From the NCBI GenBank assembly GCA_030531505.1, contig JAUNNH010000018.1, forward strand, positions 1-37,233: a stretch of DNA of 37,233 bases. Direction: 5' to 3'. Below, piece by piece: positions 1-7,231 of this stretch. This DNA comes from Eubacteriales bacterium (GTDB lineage: Bacteria; Bacillota; Clostridia; Oscillospirales; Oscillospiraceae). The stretch's first letter is position 1. Every line of letters starts with the position of its first letter. The position numbers and the translations under genes are program-made. The notes under the pieces were generated by a model, which was not told the origin of the DNA, ran no database searches, and was given only the letters and a program-made list of their open reading frames with translations.

Positions 1-1155
1 CGCAGCCCCTACGAGCTGATGGAGGAGCTGGAGAACGAGTTCGGTATCGGGACCTATCCGATGAACTGGCCCATCGGCTGCGGCCAGGAGTTCAAGGGCG
101 TGTACGACCGCGAGCGGCGGGAGATCCTCGCCTTCAACGAGTTCCACCGCGGGCAGAACAAGATCCGCGCCATCGAGTGCCGCCTTGACGAGACCGAGAA
201 GCTCGACGAGCTGATTGGGTCCCGCCTGCGGCAGAGCCTCGCGGACGACATCGAGCTGCTCGACGGCGCCGGCTACGACTTCGATATCGAGGAGGTTCGC
301 CGCGGCCGCCTGAGCCCGGTGTTCTTTGGCTCGGCGCTCAACAACTTCGGTGTGGAGCCCTTCCTCGAGAGCTTCCTGCGCATGACCATGCCGCCGCTGC
401 CGCGCATCTCAAAGGACGATATCGTCGATCCCTTCGACGAGCATTTCTCTGCCTTCGTCTTCAAGATCCAGGCGAACATGAACAAGGCGCACCGCGACCG
501 TATCGCCTTCATGCGTATCTGCTCGGGCCGCTTCGAGCGTGACAAGGAGTATTTCCATGTCCAGGGCGGGAAACCTCTCCGCCTCGCGCAGCCGCAGCAG
601 CTTATGGCGCAGGAGCGCGCCATCATCGACGAGGCCTTCGCGGGCGACATCATCGGCGTCTTCGACCCGGGCATCTTCTCCATCGGCGACACGATCTGCG
701 AGAAGGGGCAGGACCTCTGCTTCGAGGGTATCCCGACCTTCGCGCCGGAGCACTTCGCCTCGGTCGAGCGCACGGACACCATGAAGCGCAAGCAGTTTGA
801 GAAGGGTATCCAGCAGATCGCGCAGGAGGGCGCCATCCAAATCTTCCATGAGCCGCACACCGGCGTGGAGGAGGTCATTGTGGGCGTCGTGGGCGTGCTG
901 CAGTTCGAGGTGCTCGAGTACCGGCTGAAGACGGAGTACGGCGTGGATATCCGCCGCCGGAGCCTCCCGTACGAGCTGGTGCGCTGGGTGGAGAACGAGG
1001 ACATCCGCATCCCGGACCTGAACCTTACGAGCGACACGCGCTGGGTACAGGACTTCAAGGGCAACGACCTGCTGCTCTTTACCTCCTCCTGGTGCATCGA
1101 CTGGGCGCTCAAGAAGAACGAGGGGCTGCGCCTGCGTGAATTCAACCGAGACTGA
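1..1155 (+). CDS. prfC: Peptide chain release factor 3, C-terminal part
   Basis: The frame is open from the first base, so this is the last 384 residues of a gene that starts outside the window. RF3 is a translational GTPase that removes RF1 or RF2 from the ribosome after termination. The part seen holds the end of the GTPase domain, the beta-barrel domains and the C-terminal domain; the run GVLQFEVLEYRLKTEYGVDI near residue 296 is typical of RF3 rather than EF-G. Bacterial RF3 is usually about 530 residues, so about 145 residues, including the P-loop, are missing because of the window edge and not because of truncation. The cyclodeaminase gene follows after 11 bp and is probably co-transcribed. 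The family call is confident. Confidence 0.93.
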   Translation, partial: RSPYELMEELENEFGIGTYPMNWPIGCGQEFKGVYDRERREILAFNEFHRGQNKIRAIECRLDETEKLDELIGSRLRQSLADDIELLDGAGYDFDIEEVRRGRLSPVFFGSALNNFGVEPFLESFLRMTMPPLPRISKDDIVDPFDEHFSAFVFKIQANMNKAHRDRIAFMRICSGRFERDKEYFHVQGGKPLRLAQPQQLMAQERAIIDEAFAGDIIGVFDPGIFSIGDTICEKGQDLCFEGIPTFAPEHFASVERTDTMKRKQFEKGIQQIAQEGAIQIFHEPHTGVEEVIVGVVGVLQFEVLEYRLKTEYGVDIRRRSLPYELVRWVENEDIRIPDLNLTSDTRWVQDFKGNDLLLFTSSWCIDWALKKNEGLRLREFNRD

Positions 1156-1166
1156 AGGAGACTACT

Positions 1167-1763
1167 ATGGCCGAAAAACTGACGATCGAGATCTTCCGCA
1201 AAAAGGATGCGGAGGACTTTACCCTGGCCCTGGCCGATCCGGAGAGCCGGACGGCGATCGGCAGCGGCGCGGCGATGTCCGCCGCGATCGCCGCGGCGTA
1301 TCTGCACAGGGCGGCTGCCCTCTGCGCGCGAGAACAGCCGGAGGATGAGCGCCTGGCATGGTTTGTGCGCAACAGCGAGACGCTGCGCAGCTATATGGTC
1401 AAGCTCATCGATGAGGACGTGAAGTGCCGCGGTCCGCTGCGCCGCGCGCGCAGCGAGGGCGATGCCCGGGCCATCGAGGCTGCGCACCAGCCGGCCGCCG
1501 CGATCGCAAACGAAATCGTGAACATGATGGTCCAGTGCATGGACCTGCTCGAGGAGTTGAACGCACGGGCGCAGGGCGAGGCGAAGACCTATATCACCGC
1601 GGCGGCGGAGCTCGCCATGGGCGCGGTCTGCGCCTGCATGCACTACAGCGTGGACCTGAGCCGCGAGTGCTCGGACGAGACCTACCGCTATGTCGTGCGG
1701 CGGGAGAACGAGATGACGCTCGAGCAGCTCAGAGCCGTGTACGAGCGCGTGCTTGCCGGATAA
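1167..1763 (+). CDS. Cyclodeaminase/cyclohydrolase family protein (FchA-like)
   Basis: The 198-residue protein matches the formiminotetrahydrofolate cyclodeaminase / methenyl-THF cyclohydrolase family, which is all-helical and usually about 200 residues. Members convert 5-formimino-THF to 5,10-methenyl-THF with release of ammonia, or hydrolyse methenyl-THF, feeding one-carbon units into folate metabolism. The sequence shows the Gly/Ala-rich N-terminal helix (GSGAAMSAAIAAAYLHRAA, about residues 33-51) and later long helices with Ala-rich faces. The start ATG follows a GAAGGAGA ribosome site. It lies 11 bp after prfC, although the two have no obvious functional link. Whether it acts as cyclodeaminase or cyclohydrolase cannot be told from the sequence. 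Confidence 0.8.
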   Translation: MAEKLTIEIFRKKDAEDFTLALADPESRTAIGSGAAMSAAIAAAYLHRAAALCAREQPEDERLAWFVRNSETLRSYMVKLIDEDVKCRGPLRRARSEGDARAIEAAHQPAAAIANEIVNMMVQCMDLLEELNARAQGEAKTYITAAAELAMGAVCACMHYSVDLSRECSDETYRYVVRRENEMTLEQLRAVYERVLAG

Positions 1764-1783
1764 ACAGGGCTATACGATCCGTG

Positions 1784-1813
1784 AACAGGCTGCTCCTTCC
1801 GGGGCGGCCTGTT
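1784..1813 (+). terminator. Probable terminator after the prfC/cyclodeaminase pair
   Basis: AACAGGC at 1784-1790 pairs with GCCTGTT at 1807-1813, with further GC pairs inside around a TTCC loop. The T-run after the stem is short (TTT), so termination may be inefficient. Confidence 0.5.
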
Positions 1814-1895
1814 TCGCGTAGAAGACTTTTCCATGCGGGATCTGCCCGAAAGGTGTATACTGAGCCGGAAAAAGAAAGAAACAGATGGAGATTCC

Positions 1896-2289
1896 ATGAA
1901 AAGATTTTACTGATCGTGCTGGCCCTGTTCCTGATCCTGGCCCTGGAGTTCGTCGTGACGACATTCCGTGCCCCGGCGGAACTCGGCGAGTCGAAACTGT
2001 ACAGCGAGGAGGATCTGCGCAGCGCCGTCCGGGTCATACGCCTTGACTGCCTCACCGATCTGGACTATCGCCTCAGTCGTCTCCGCTACGCCGGGGACGC
2101 GGTGTCCCTGATCCGGCAGGAGTATTTCATCAACTTTCAGGAGGAGTACGGCGAGTTTGATGAGTGCGCCGTTTTCCTGGCCGATTTTTTCTCTACCCGG
2201 CATGTGGGAAAAGAACCGGACGATACCGACTGGGAGCTGGTCCTGGCCCGCAAAAGCGGCGGCCGTTGCGGATCCTGACGCAGGGCTGA
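1896..2289 (+). pseudogene. Small membrane-anchored protein gene with two apparent 1-nt frameshifts
   Basis: A GGAG site at 1887-1890 sits five bases before ATG 1896, but the frame ends after four codons (stop 1911-1913). If the A-run after the ATG had one more A, the product would start MKKILLIVLALFLIL, a normal hydrophobic N-terminal anchor, and stay open for about 120 codons. At the far end the same frame gives ...ARKSGGRCGS and stops at 2278. Shifting frame near 2265 instead gives ...LRILTQG and a stop at 2289, like the W-R-x-L-x-x-G(Y) ending I recall for small secreted proteins of gut Clostridia that share the YSEEDLRSA and DTDWELVLAR motifs. The intact-frame alternative would need a GTG start at 1853 with a poor ribosome site. 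It is either a decaying gene or a gene with two base-call errors. Function is unknown. Confidence 0.55.
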
Positions 2290-2320
2290 AAGCGGCCGCG
2301 GCGCGATGAAAAAAGGATTT

Positions 2321-2361
2321 CCCCGTGTTTGGCGCCCTGCGCGCGGAACACGGGGCTTTTT
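2321..2361 (+). terminator. Intrinsic terminator
   Basis: CCCCGTGTT at 2321-2329 pairs perfectly with AACACGGGG at 2347-2355 and is followed by CTTTTT. It separates the preceding small gene from the sirtuin promoter. Confidence 0.85.
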
Positions 2362-2410
2362 GTGCGCCGGGGAAGCGGCGATCCTTAAGAAAGCTTAATC
2401 GCTGTCCGGC

Positions 2411-2439
2411 TTGCCAATTGTTGGCGGGACGTGTATAAT
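2411..2439 (+). promoter_or_regulatory. Promoter of the sirtuin-tmk pair
   Basis: TTGCCA at 2411-2416 and a perfect TATAAT at 2434-2439 are 17 bp apart. Transcription would start near 2446, which rules out any upstream start codon for the sirtuin and supports ATG 2474. Confidence 0.85.
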
Positions 2440-2473
2440 ATCCTCATTACGGGAAGCGAAAGGAGCGGGGAAC

Positions 2474-3190
2474 ATGGACGAAAAGATCCGAACCCTGAAA
2501 ACCTGGATCGAGGAGAGCGACAACGTCGTTTTCTTCGGCGGCGCGGGCGTCAGCACAGAGAGCGGGATCCCGGATTTCCGCAGTGTGGACGGGCTGTATA
2601 ACCAGAAATGGAAGTACCCGCCCGAGACGATCCTGAGCCACAGCTTCTTTGAGCGGGACCCGGCGGAGTACTACCGCTTCCACCGCGCCAAGCTCGTGAT
2701 CGAGGGCGTGAAGCCAAACCGCGCCCATCTGCGCCTCGCGGAGCTTGAAAAGGAAGGGAAGCTGCGCGCCGTGGTGACTCAGAATATCGACGGGCTCCAT
2801 CAGGCCGCCGGCAGCAAAAAGGTGCTCGAGCTGCACGGAAGCATCCTGCGCGCTTACTGCTCCAAGTGCCGCCGTCCCTATCCGGCCGAGCAGATGAACC
2901 ACGGGGAGGGGGTGCCGCGCTGTGTCTGCGGCGGCGTCATCCGGCCCGACATCGTGCTCTACGAGGAGCCCCTGGATCAGGACGTCATGTCCGAGGCGAT
3001 CCATTACATCCGAAACGCCGAGATCCTGATCGTCGGCGGCACGAGTCTGAACGTGTACCCTGCGGCGGGACTCATCAACTACTATCGCGGCAGCAAGCTC
3101 GTCCTTGTCAACCGCAGCGCCACCCCCTATGACAGCTACGCCGATCTTGTGATCCACGCCAACATCGGCGATGTGTTTTCCCAGATTTGA
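2474..3190 (+). CDS. cobB: NAD-dependent protein deacylase (sirtuin)
   Basis: This 238-residue protein is a bacterial sirtuin that removes acyl groups from lysines while consuming NAD+. Visible motifs are the NAD-binding GGAGVSTESGIPDFRS (residues 22-37), TQNIDGLH (102-109), the catalytic histidine H121 in LELHGS, a zinc site with cysteines 129, 132, 150 and 152, and GGTSLNVYPA near the end. The short small domain and length fit the bacterial CobB/Sir2 class. ATG 2474 is chosen because AGGAG lies at 2461-2465 and a perfect promoter lies just upstream. The thymidylate kinase gene follows after 17 bp. The window does not show whether it deacetylates or desuccinylates. Confidence 0.93.
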   Translation: MDEKIRTLKTWIEESDNVVFFGGAGVSTESGIPDFRSVDGLYNQKWKYPPETILSHSFFERDPAEYYRFHRAKLVIEGVKPNRAHLRLAELEKEGKLRAVVTQNIDGLHQAAGSKKVLELHGSILRAYCSKCRRPYPAEQMNHGEGVPRCVCGGVIRPDIVLYEEPLDQDVMSEAIHYIRNAEILIVGGTSLNVYPAAGLINYYRGSKLVLVNRSATPYDSYADLVIHANIGDVFSQI

Positions 3191-3207
3191 ACGGAGAGAA
3201 AGAGACC

Positions 3208-3879
3208 ATGGCCAAAGGAAAACTGATCGTGCTCGAGGGCATCGACGGCAGCGGCAAGTCCGCCCAGTACCGCCGCCTCTGCGCGCGAATGGAAAACGAT
3301 GGAATTGCGTATAATCATATCGTCTTTCCGCGTTACGATAAAGAGAGCAGCGCCCTGATCCGTCTGTACCTGGGCGGCGCCTTCGGCTCGAAACCCGGGG
3401 ATGTCAACGCCTACACGGCCTCGACCTTCTATGCGGTGGACCGCTTCGCCTCCTACCGCGACGACTGGGGCGAGATCTACGAAAACGGGGGTATCATCCT
3501 CTCCGACCGCTACACGACCTCCAACGCCGTGCACCAGGGGTCCAAGCTCCCCGAGGAGGAGCTCCCCGCCTTTTTTGACTGGCTGCAGGATCTGGAGTAC
3601 GGCAAGATGGGCCTGCCGCGGCCGGACCTTGTGATCTATCTCGACGTGGATGTGCCTCTCTCGCTCGCCCGCATGCGCCGCCGCCAGCAGAAGACCCACA
3701 CCAGCGCCGATATCCACGAGAAGGACGTCGCCTATCTCGAGCGCTGCCTGCGCACGGCCCGTCTCGCCGCCGCGCATTACGGCTGGACGAGCATCCCCTA
3801 TCTCAAGGACGGAAAAGAGCGCGAGGTGGATGAGAAGAACCGCGAGATCTATGCCATCCTTCTCGACTATCTGAAATAA
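3208..3879 (+). CDS. tmk: Thymidylate kinase-like nucleoside monophosphate kinase
   Basis: The 223-residue protein should phosphorylate dTMP to dTDP in the cytoplasm. It has a P-loop at residues 11-18 (GIDGSGKS), the DR motif in LSDRYTTSN, YLDVDVP before the lid, and an Arg-rich LID segment MRRRQQ. Length fits the family (about 205-225). The start is ATG 3208 after GGAGAGA; an in-frame ATG at 3187 overlaps the sirtuin stop and would add seven residues unlike the family. The middle (FPRYDKESSALIRLYLGGAFG) differs from the E. coli type but is common in Clostridia. It is probably transcribed with the sirtuin from the promoter at 2411. Confidence 0.88.
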   Translation: MAKGKLIVLEGIDGSGKSAQYRRLCARMENDGIAYNHIVFPRYDKESSALIRLYLGGAFGSKPGDVNAYTASTFYAVDRFASYRDDWGEIYENGGIILSDRYTTSNAVHQGSKLPEEELPAFFDWLQDLEYGKMGLPRPDLVIYLDVDVPLSLARMRRRQQKTHTSADIHEKDVAYLERCLRTARLAAAHYGWTSIPYLKDGKEREVDEKNREIYAILLDYLK

Positions 3880-3899
3880 AAAAGGGCCCCGAAGGGCCC
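3878..3899 (-). terminator. Terminator of the small Cys-rich gene
   Basis: Read on the minus strand, GGGCCC-TTCG-GGGCCC is followed by six T residues. The hairpin overlaps the end of tmk, so it may also slow transcription coming from the plus strand, but the T-run belongs to the minus strand. Confidence 0.8.
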
Positions 3900-3915
3900 C
3901 GGGGTTTCGATCCGT

Positions 3916-4050
3916 TCAGTTGCAGCCGCAGCCGTTGTTGCAGCCGCAGTTGTTGTCACAGCCGCAGCCGTAGCCGTTGCCGCAGCCGAAGAGAATGATG
4001 ATGAGGATCAGGATCCACAGTCCGTTGTTGTTGCAGCCGTTGCAGAACAT
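3916..4050 (-). CDS. 44-residue Cys/Gly/Asn-rich membrane miniprotein
   Basis: Start ATG is at 4050-4048 with an AAAGGGAA ribosome site upstream, and the stop is at 3918-3916. The product opens MFCNGCNNNG, continues with a hydrophobic stretch LWILILIIILF (residues 11-21) and ends with a tail of repeated GC, CGC and NN units; 9 of 44 residues are cysteine. A dedicated terminator with six T residues follows directly. The one-helix plus Cys-rich tail layout resembles small Cys-rich proteins of spore-forming Clostridia and Bacilli (YjcZ-like or 'high-cysteine' proteins), but that is recollection and not a motif match. It could bind metal or form a disulfide-linked surface layer; no function can be assigned. 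Its own ribosome site and terminator argue that it is real. Confidence 0.8.
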   Translation of the reverse strand: MFCNGCNNNGLWILILIIILFGCGNGYGCGCDNNCGCNNGCGCN

Positions 4051-4202
4051 AGTTGTTTCCCTTTCTCCGCGCAGGGGATGATGGAGACCTCGGCGAGCGC
4101 CGCACGGAAGACGACCGCCGTTTCGATGAGAGGCGGTCCTCGCGCCGCCATGCCATACTATGCTGCCCCGGTCGCGGCGGTTAACCTTCCAAGGAGGAGA
4201 CC

Positions 4203-5534
4203 ATGTCAGAAGAATACGACCAGATCGACGAGATCTTTCGCCGACACGAGGAAGAGCTTGAAGACACGATGAACCGGCAGGCCGCGGAGGCGGAGGAAAA
4301 GGGCTGGGAGAAGCTCTCGATGAAGCGCGTGGACAAGCTGCTGATCGACGAGACCGGCGACGAGGCCTTCAACTATACCGGCGATGAGGAGTCCGAGCGG
4401 GATTACCGACCGGTCCGGCAGAGCCATGAATACAAGTCCGGCTGCCTCGGAGGCGTGATGTATTTCGTGTTCATCGTCTGCATCAGCATCATCCTGGCCT
4501 GCCTCGCCTGGATGGCGAGCAGCGATATGCTGGCGCTGAACAAGCCCGAGTACAGCGCGAGCGTGACGCTCCCCATGAGCATCTTTGAGTCCGAGACCGT
4601 GGACACGCTGGACGAATACGGCCGCAAGACCGGCACCAAACGCGTCACCCACGCCGATATCGACTACCTGGCCGACACGCTGAAGGAGGCCGGGCTCATA
4701 GAATACAAGTGGCTGTTCAAGGCCTTCTGCCGCATCTCGAACGCGGAGACAAAGGTGAGCCCGGGCGAGTATGAACTGCGCTCAAGCTACGACTACCGCG
4801 CGCTGATCCAGCATATGCGCCCCGGCGCGACCGGCGCCGTCACGGTGAAGGTCACGCTGCCGGAGGGCTTCACCATGCGGCAGATCTTCCTGCGCCTGGA
4901 GGAGAAGGGCGTGGCCGATTACGACGATCTGATGAACGCCGCCGCGAACTACACCTTCAACTACGCCTTCCTCGAGGGCCTGCCCGAGGGTGACGCCAGC
5001 CGTCTCGAGGGCTATCTCTTCCCGGACACCTATGAGTTCTATGTCGGGATGCAGGCCTCCAGCGCGATCAACAAGTTCCTCGAGAACTTCCACTATATGC
5101 AGACGGCCGATATGCTGCAGCAGGCGGAGAATCTCGGCATCAGCATGCGCGAGATCGTCATCATTGCCTCCATGATCGAGAAGGAGGCCGCGAACGACAA
5201 CGAGCGCAGCCGCATTGCCTCCGTCATCTACAACCGCCTGAAGTCGGATATGCCGCTCGGCGTCGACGCGACGATCCTCTATCTCTATCCCGAGCACGAG
5301 GGCGCACCGACCCGCGAGATGCTGGAGACCGACAGCCCCTACAACACGCGCATCTATACCGGCCTGCCGCCCACGCCAGTGAGCAACCCGGGCCTCATGT
5401 CCATCCTCGCGGCGCTCAATCCCGACCACACGAACTACTATTACTACGCGCTCGACACCGAGACGGGCGAGCACCGCTTCTTCACCAACGCCAACGACTT
5501 CAACGCCTTCGTGGCGACGCAGAACTATGGCTGA
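4203..5534 (+). CDS. mltG: Endolytic murein transglycosylase MltG
   Basis: The 443-residue membrane protein should cut nascent glycan strands and so end peptidoglycan polymerisation. It has a long charged cytoplasmic N-terminus (1-82), one membrane segment (about 83-105) and an extracellular YceG domain. The family signatures are SRLEGYLFPDTYEF (about 266-280) and IIASMIEKEAANDNERSRIA (320-339), whose Glu at about 326 corresponds to the catalytic residue, then VIYNRLK and LGVDATILY. AAGGAGGAGA before ATG 4203 gives a strong ribosome site. Its last eight bases overlap the U32 gene, so the two are translationally coupled. The N-terminal extension is typical of Firmicute MltG proteins. Confidence 0.93.
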   Translation: MSEEYDQIDEIFRRHEEELEDTMNRQAAEAEEKGWEKLSMKRVDKLLIDETGDEAFNYTGDEESERDYRPVRQSHEYKSGCLGGVMYFVFIVCISIILACLAWMASSDMLALNKPEYSASVTLPMSIFESETVDTLDEYGRKTGTKRVTHADIDYLADTLKEAGLIEYKWLFKAFCRISNAETKVSPGEYELRSSYDYRALIQHMRPGATGAVTVKVTLPEGFTMRQIFLRLEEKGVADYDDLMNAAANYTFNYAFLEGLPEGDASRLEGYLFPDTYEFYVGMQASSAINKFLENFHYMQTADMLQQAENLGISMREIVIIASMIEKEAANDNERSRIASVIYNRLKSDMPLGVDATILYLYPEHEGAPTREMLETDSPYNTRIYTGLPPTPVSNPGLMSILAALNPDHTNYYYYALDTETGEHRFFTNANDFNAFVATQNYG

Positions 5535-6738
5535 GGCGCTGGAACTGCTCTCCCCGGCGGGCGACCGTGAGCGTCTGCTCATGGCGCTGCGCTACGGGGC
5601 GGACGCGGTGTATCTCGCCGGACGGCAGTTCGGGATGCGCTCCTCGGCCGTGAGCTTTACGGACGAGGGACTGTGCGAGGCGGTGCAGCTCGCCCATGCG
5701 CAGGGCGCGAAGCTCTATGTGACGGTCAACACCCTCCCGCGGGAGGAGGAGCTCAAGGCCCTGCCACCCTATCTGGCGTTTCTGCAGGACGCGGGGGTGG
5801 ACGCGCTGATCCTCGCGGACCTCGGCGCGATGGCACTCGCCGCACGCTACGCCCCGCGCGTGGCGCGGCATGTGAGCACGCAGCTCGGCGTCATCAACAG
5901 CGAGACGGCGCGCGTGCTTTACGACATGGGGGCCGACACCGTCGTGCTCGCCCGCGAGACGCCGCTGGAGGACATCCGGCAGATCCGTGCGCACACGCCC
6001 GCCGGCCTGCGCCTGGAGGCCTTTGTCCACGGGGCGATGTGCGTATCCTTCTCGGGGCGCTGCCTGCTCTCCAACTATCTCACCGGGCGCGACGCCAACC
6101 GCGGCCAGTGTGCCCAGCCCTGCCGCTGGAAGTATCACCTCGTCGAGGAGACGCGGCCCGGGCAGTATTTCGAGATCAGCGAGGACGGCGGCACCCACAT
6201 TATGAACTCCCGCGACATGCGCATGATCGAGCACCTGCCGGAGCTCATCGAGGCCGGCATTACGAGCTTCAAGATCGAAGGACGCATGAAATCCGCCTAC
6301 TACACGGCCGTCGTCACGAACGCCTACCGGCATGCGCTGGACGCCGCGAAGCGGGGCGAGCCGCTCGATCCGCTCTGGGTGGAGGAGACCGAAAAGCTCA
6401 GTCATCGCCCCTACTCGACGGGCTTCTATTTCGGTGAACCCGGGGAGCACTACGGGGATGCGAGCTATTTCTCCCAGGCGGACGTGGCCGCCGTCGTGGA
6501 GAGCTGCGACGCGGAGGGTATGGCCTGGCTCACTCAGCGCAACAAATTCTCCCGCGGCGAGGAGCTGGAGCTCCTGCTTCCCGGAGATAAACCGCTGCGC
6601 TTTGCGGCGGAGGAACTATGGGATGAAGAGGGGAGTGCGATCGCGGATACCCGCCGGGCGATGATGCGCTTTCGCATGCAGCTTCCGGCTTGTGCGCCCG
6701 CGCTCTCGATCGTGAGAAAAAACCGGGAAAATCCTTGA
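5527..6738 (+). CDS. Peptidase U32 family protein, TrhP-like tRNA hydroxylation factor
   Basis: The 403-residue protein carries the U32 signature E-x-F-x-x-G-A-x-C-x4-G-x-C at residues 164-179, plus cysteines 195 and 199, which together are expected to hold an Fe-S cluster. Relatives once called collagenase-like peptidases are now known to act in RNA modification: TrhP in 5-hydroxyuridine formation at tRNA position 34 and RlhA in 23S rRNA hydroxylation. A tRNA role is the more likely one here (inference from family knowledge). LSPAGDRERLLMALRYGADAVYLAG at the N-terminus is typical. It overlaps mltG by eight bases, and its stop codon overlaps the -35 box of the alaS promoter. Confidence 0.88.
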   Translation: MAEALELLSPAGDRERLLMALRYGADAVYLAGRQFGMRSSAVSFTDEGLCEAVQLAHAQGAKLYVTVNTLPREEELKALPPYLAFLQDAGVDALILADLGAMALAARYAPRVARHVSTQLGVINSETARVLYDMGADTVVLARETPLEDIRQIRAHTPAGLRLEAFVHGAMCVSFSGRCLLSNYLTGRDANRGQCAQPCRWKYHLVEETRPGQYFEISEDGGTHIMNSRDMRMIEHLPELIEAGITSFKIEGRMKSAYYTAVVTNAYRHALDAAKRGEPLDPLWVEETEKLSHRPYSTGFYFGEPGEHYGDASYFSQADVAAVVESCDAEGMAWLTQRNKFSRGEELELLLPGDKPLRFAAEELWDEEGSAIADTRRAMMRFRMQLPACAPALSIVRKNRENP

Positions 6739-6763
6739 CAAATCTTTCCGGGAACGCTAAACT
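6735..6763 (+). promoter_or_regulatory. Promoter of the T-box / alaS unit
   Basis: A perfect TTGACA at 6735-6740 and TAAACT at 6758-6763 are 17 bp apart. The -35 box overlaps the stop codon of the U32 gene. The expected start near 6770 is the beginning of the T-box leader. Confidence 0.88.
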
Positions 6764-6770
6764 GTTCTCT

Positions 6771-6989
6771 GTTATTTGGCTGTGACGAAACGAGTCGGAG
6801 CGGAGCATATCAGAGAGGGGCCGGGCGCTGCGAGACCCCATGCCGCACTTCGACAGCCACTTCCGAGCCACTCCGGGAGACCGGGGCGTGTGCCCGCGTT
6901 AAGGGCGCTGAGAGGCCGCTTCGGCGGCGAATCAGGGTGGTACCACAGACTGAACCTCTGTCCCTGTCCGGGGCAGAGGTCTATTTTTT
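6771..6989 (+). promoter_or_regulatory. T-box leader, alanine-specific
   Basis: The leader has the conserved T-box sequence AGGGTGGTACCAC at 6934-6946, the AGAGAG element of stem I near 6811, and an intrinsic terminator CCTCTGTCCC / GGGCAGAGG (6955-6979) followed by ATTTTTT. In the specifier region the sequence TTCCGAGCCAC places GCC at 6867-6869, an alanine codon, in the position where the specifier usually follows a GA dinucleotide. This fits the downstream alaS. Uncharged tRNA-Ala should stabilise the antiterminator and allow readthrough. The first gene after the leader is a small zinc-ribbon gene, with alaS second, so both respond to alanine charging. Confidence 0.92.
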
Positions 6990-7003
6990 GGAGGAGAAAA
7001 GGA

Positions 7004-7207
7004 ATGAACTGTCTGCGCTGCGGAGAGCCCATGGAAGATCTCGGCTGTGAGGAGATCCAGCTCGGCCATTACGGTTTCTTTTCCGGCCATCTGAGCAATC
7101 TGTTCTCCGGGGCCCTGGACGTCAGGATCTACGCCTGCCCGGGCTGCGGCAAGATCGAATTCTTCAAAGCCGGCCAGGAGAAAACGGAGGACCGTCAGAG
7201 CGAGTAA
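7004..7207 (+). CDS. 67-residue zinc-ribbon protein between T-box and alaS
   Basis: ATG 7004 follows GGAGGAGAAAAGG just after the T-box terminator. The protein has two CxxC knuckles, MNCLRCG (C3, C6) and ACPGCG (C45, C48), separated by a stretch with GHYGFFSGHLSNLFSGALDV, and ends EFFKAGQEKTEDRQSE. This is a compact zinc ribbon of a kind common in Clostridia; it has no known catalytic motif. It is transcribed from the alaS promoter and lies 24 bp before alaS, so its level is tied to alanine-tRNA charging. Whether it affects translation is unknown. Confidence 0.8.
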   Translation: MNCLRCGEPMEDLGCEEIQLGHYGFFSGHLSNLFSGALDVRIYACPGCGKIEFFKAGQEKTEDRQSE

Positions 7208-7231
7208 AAAATCCAATTGGAGGAAGAATAC

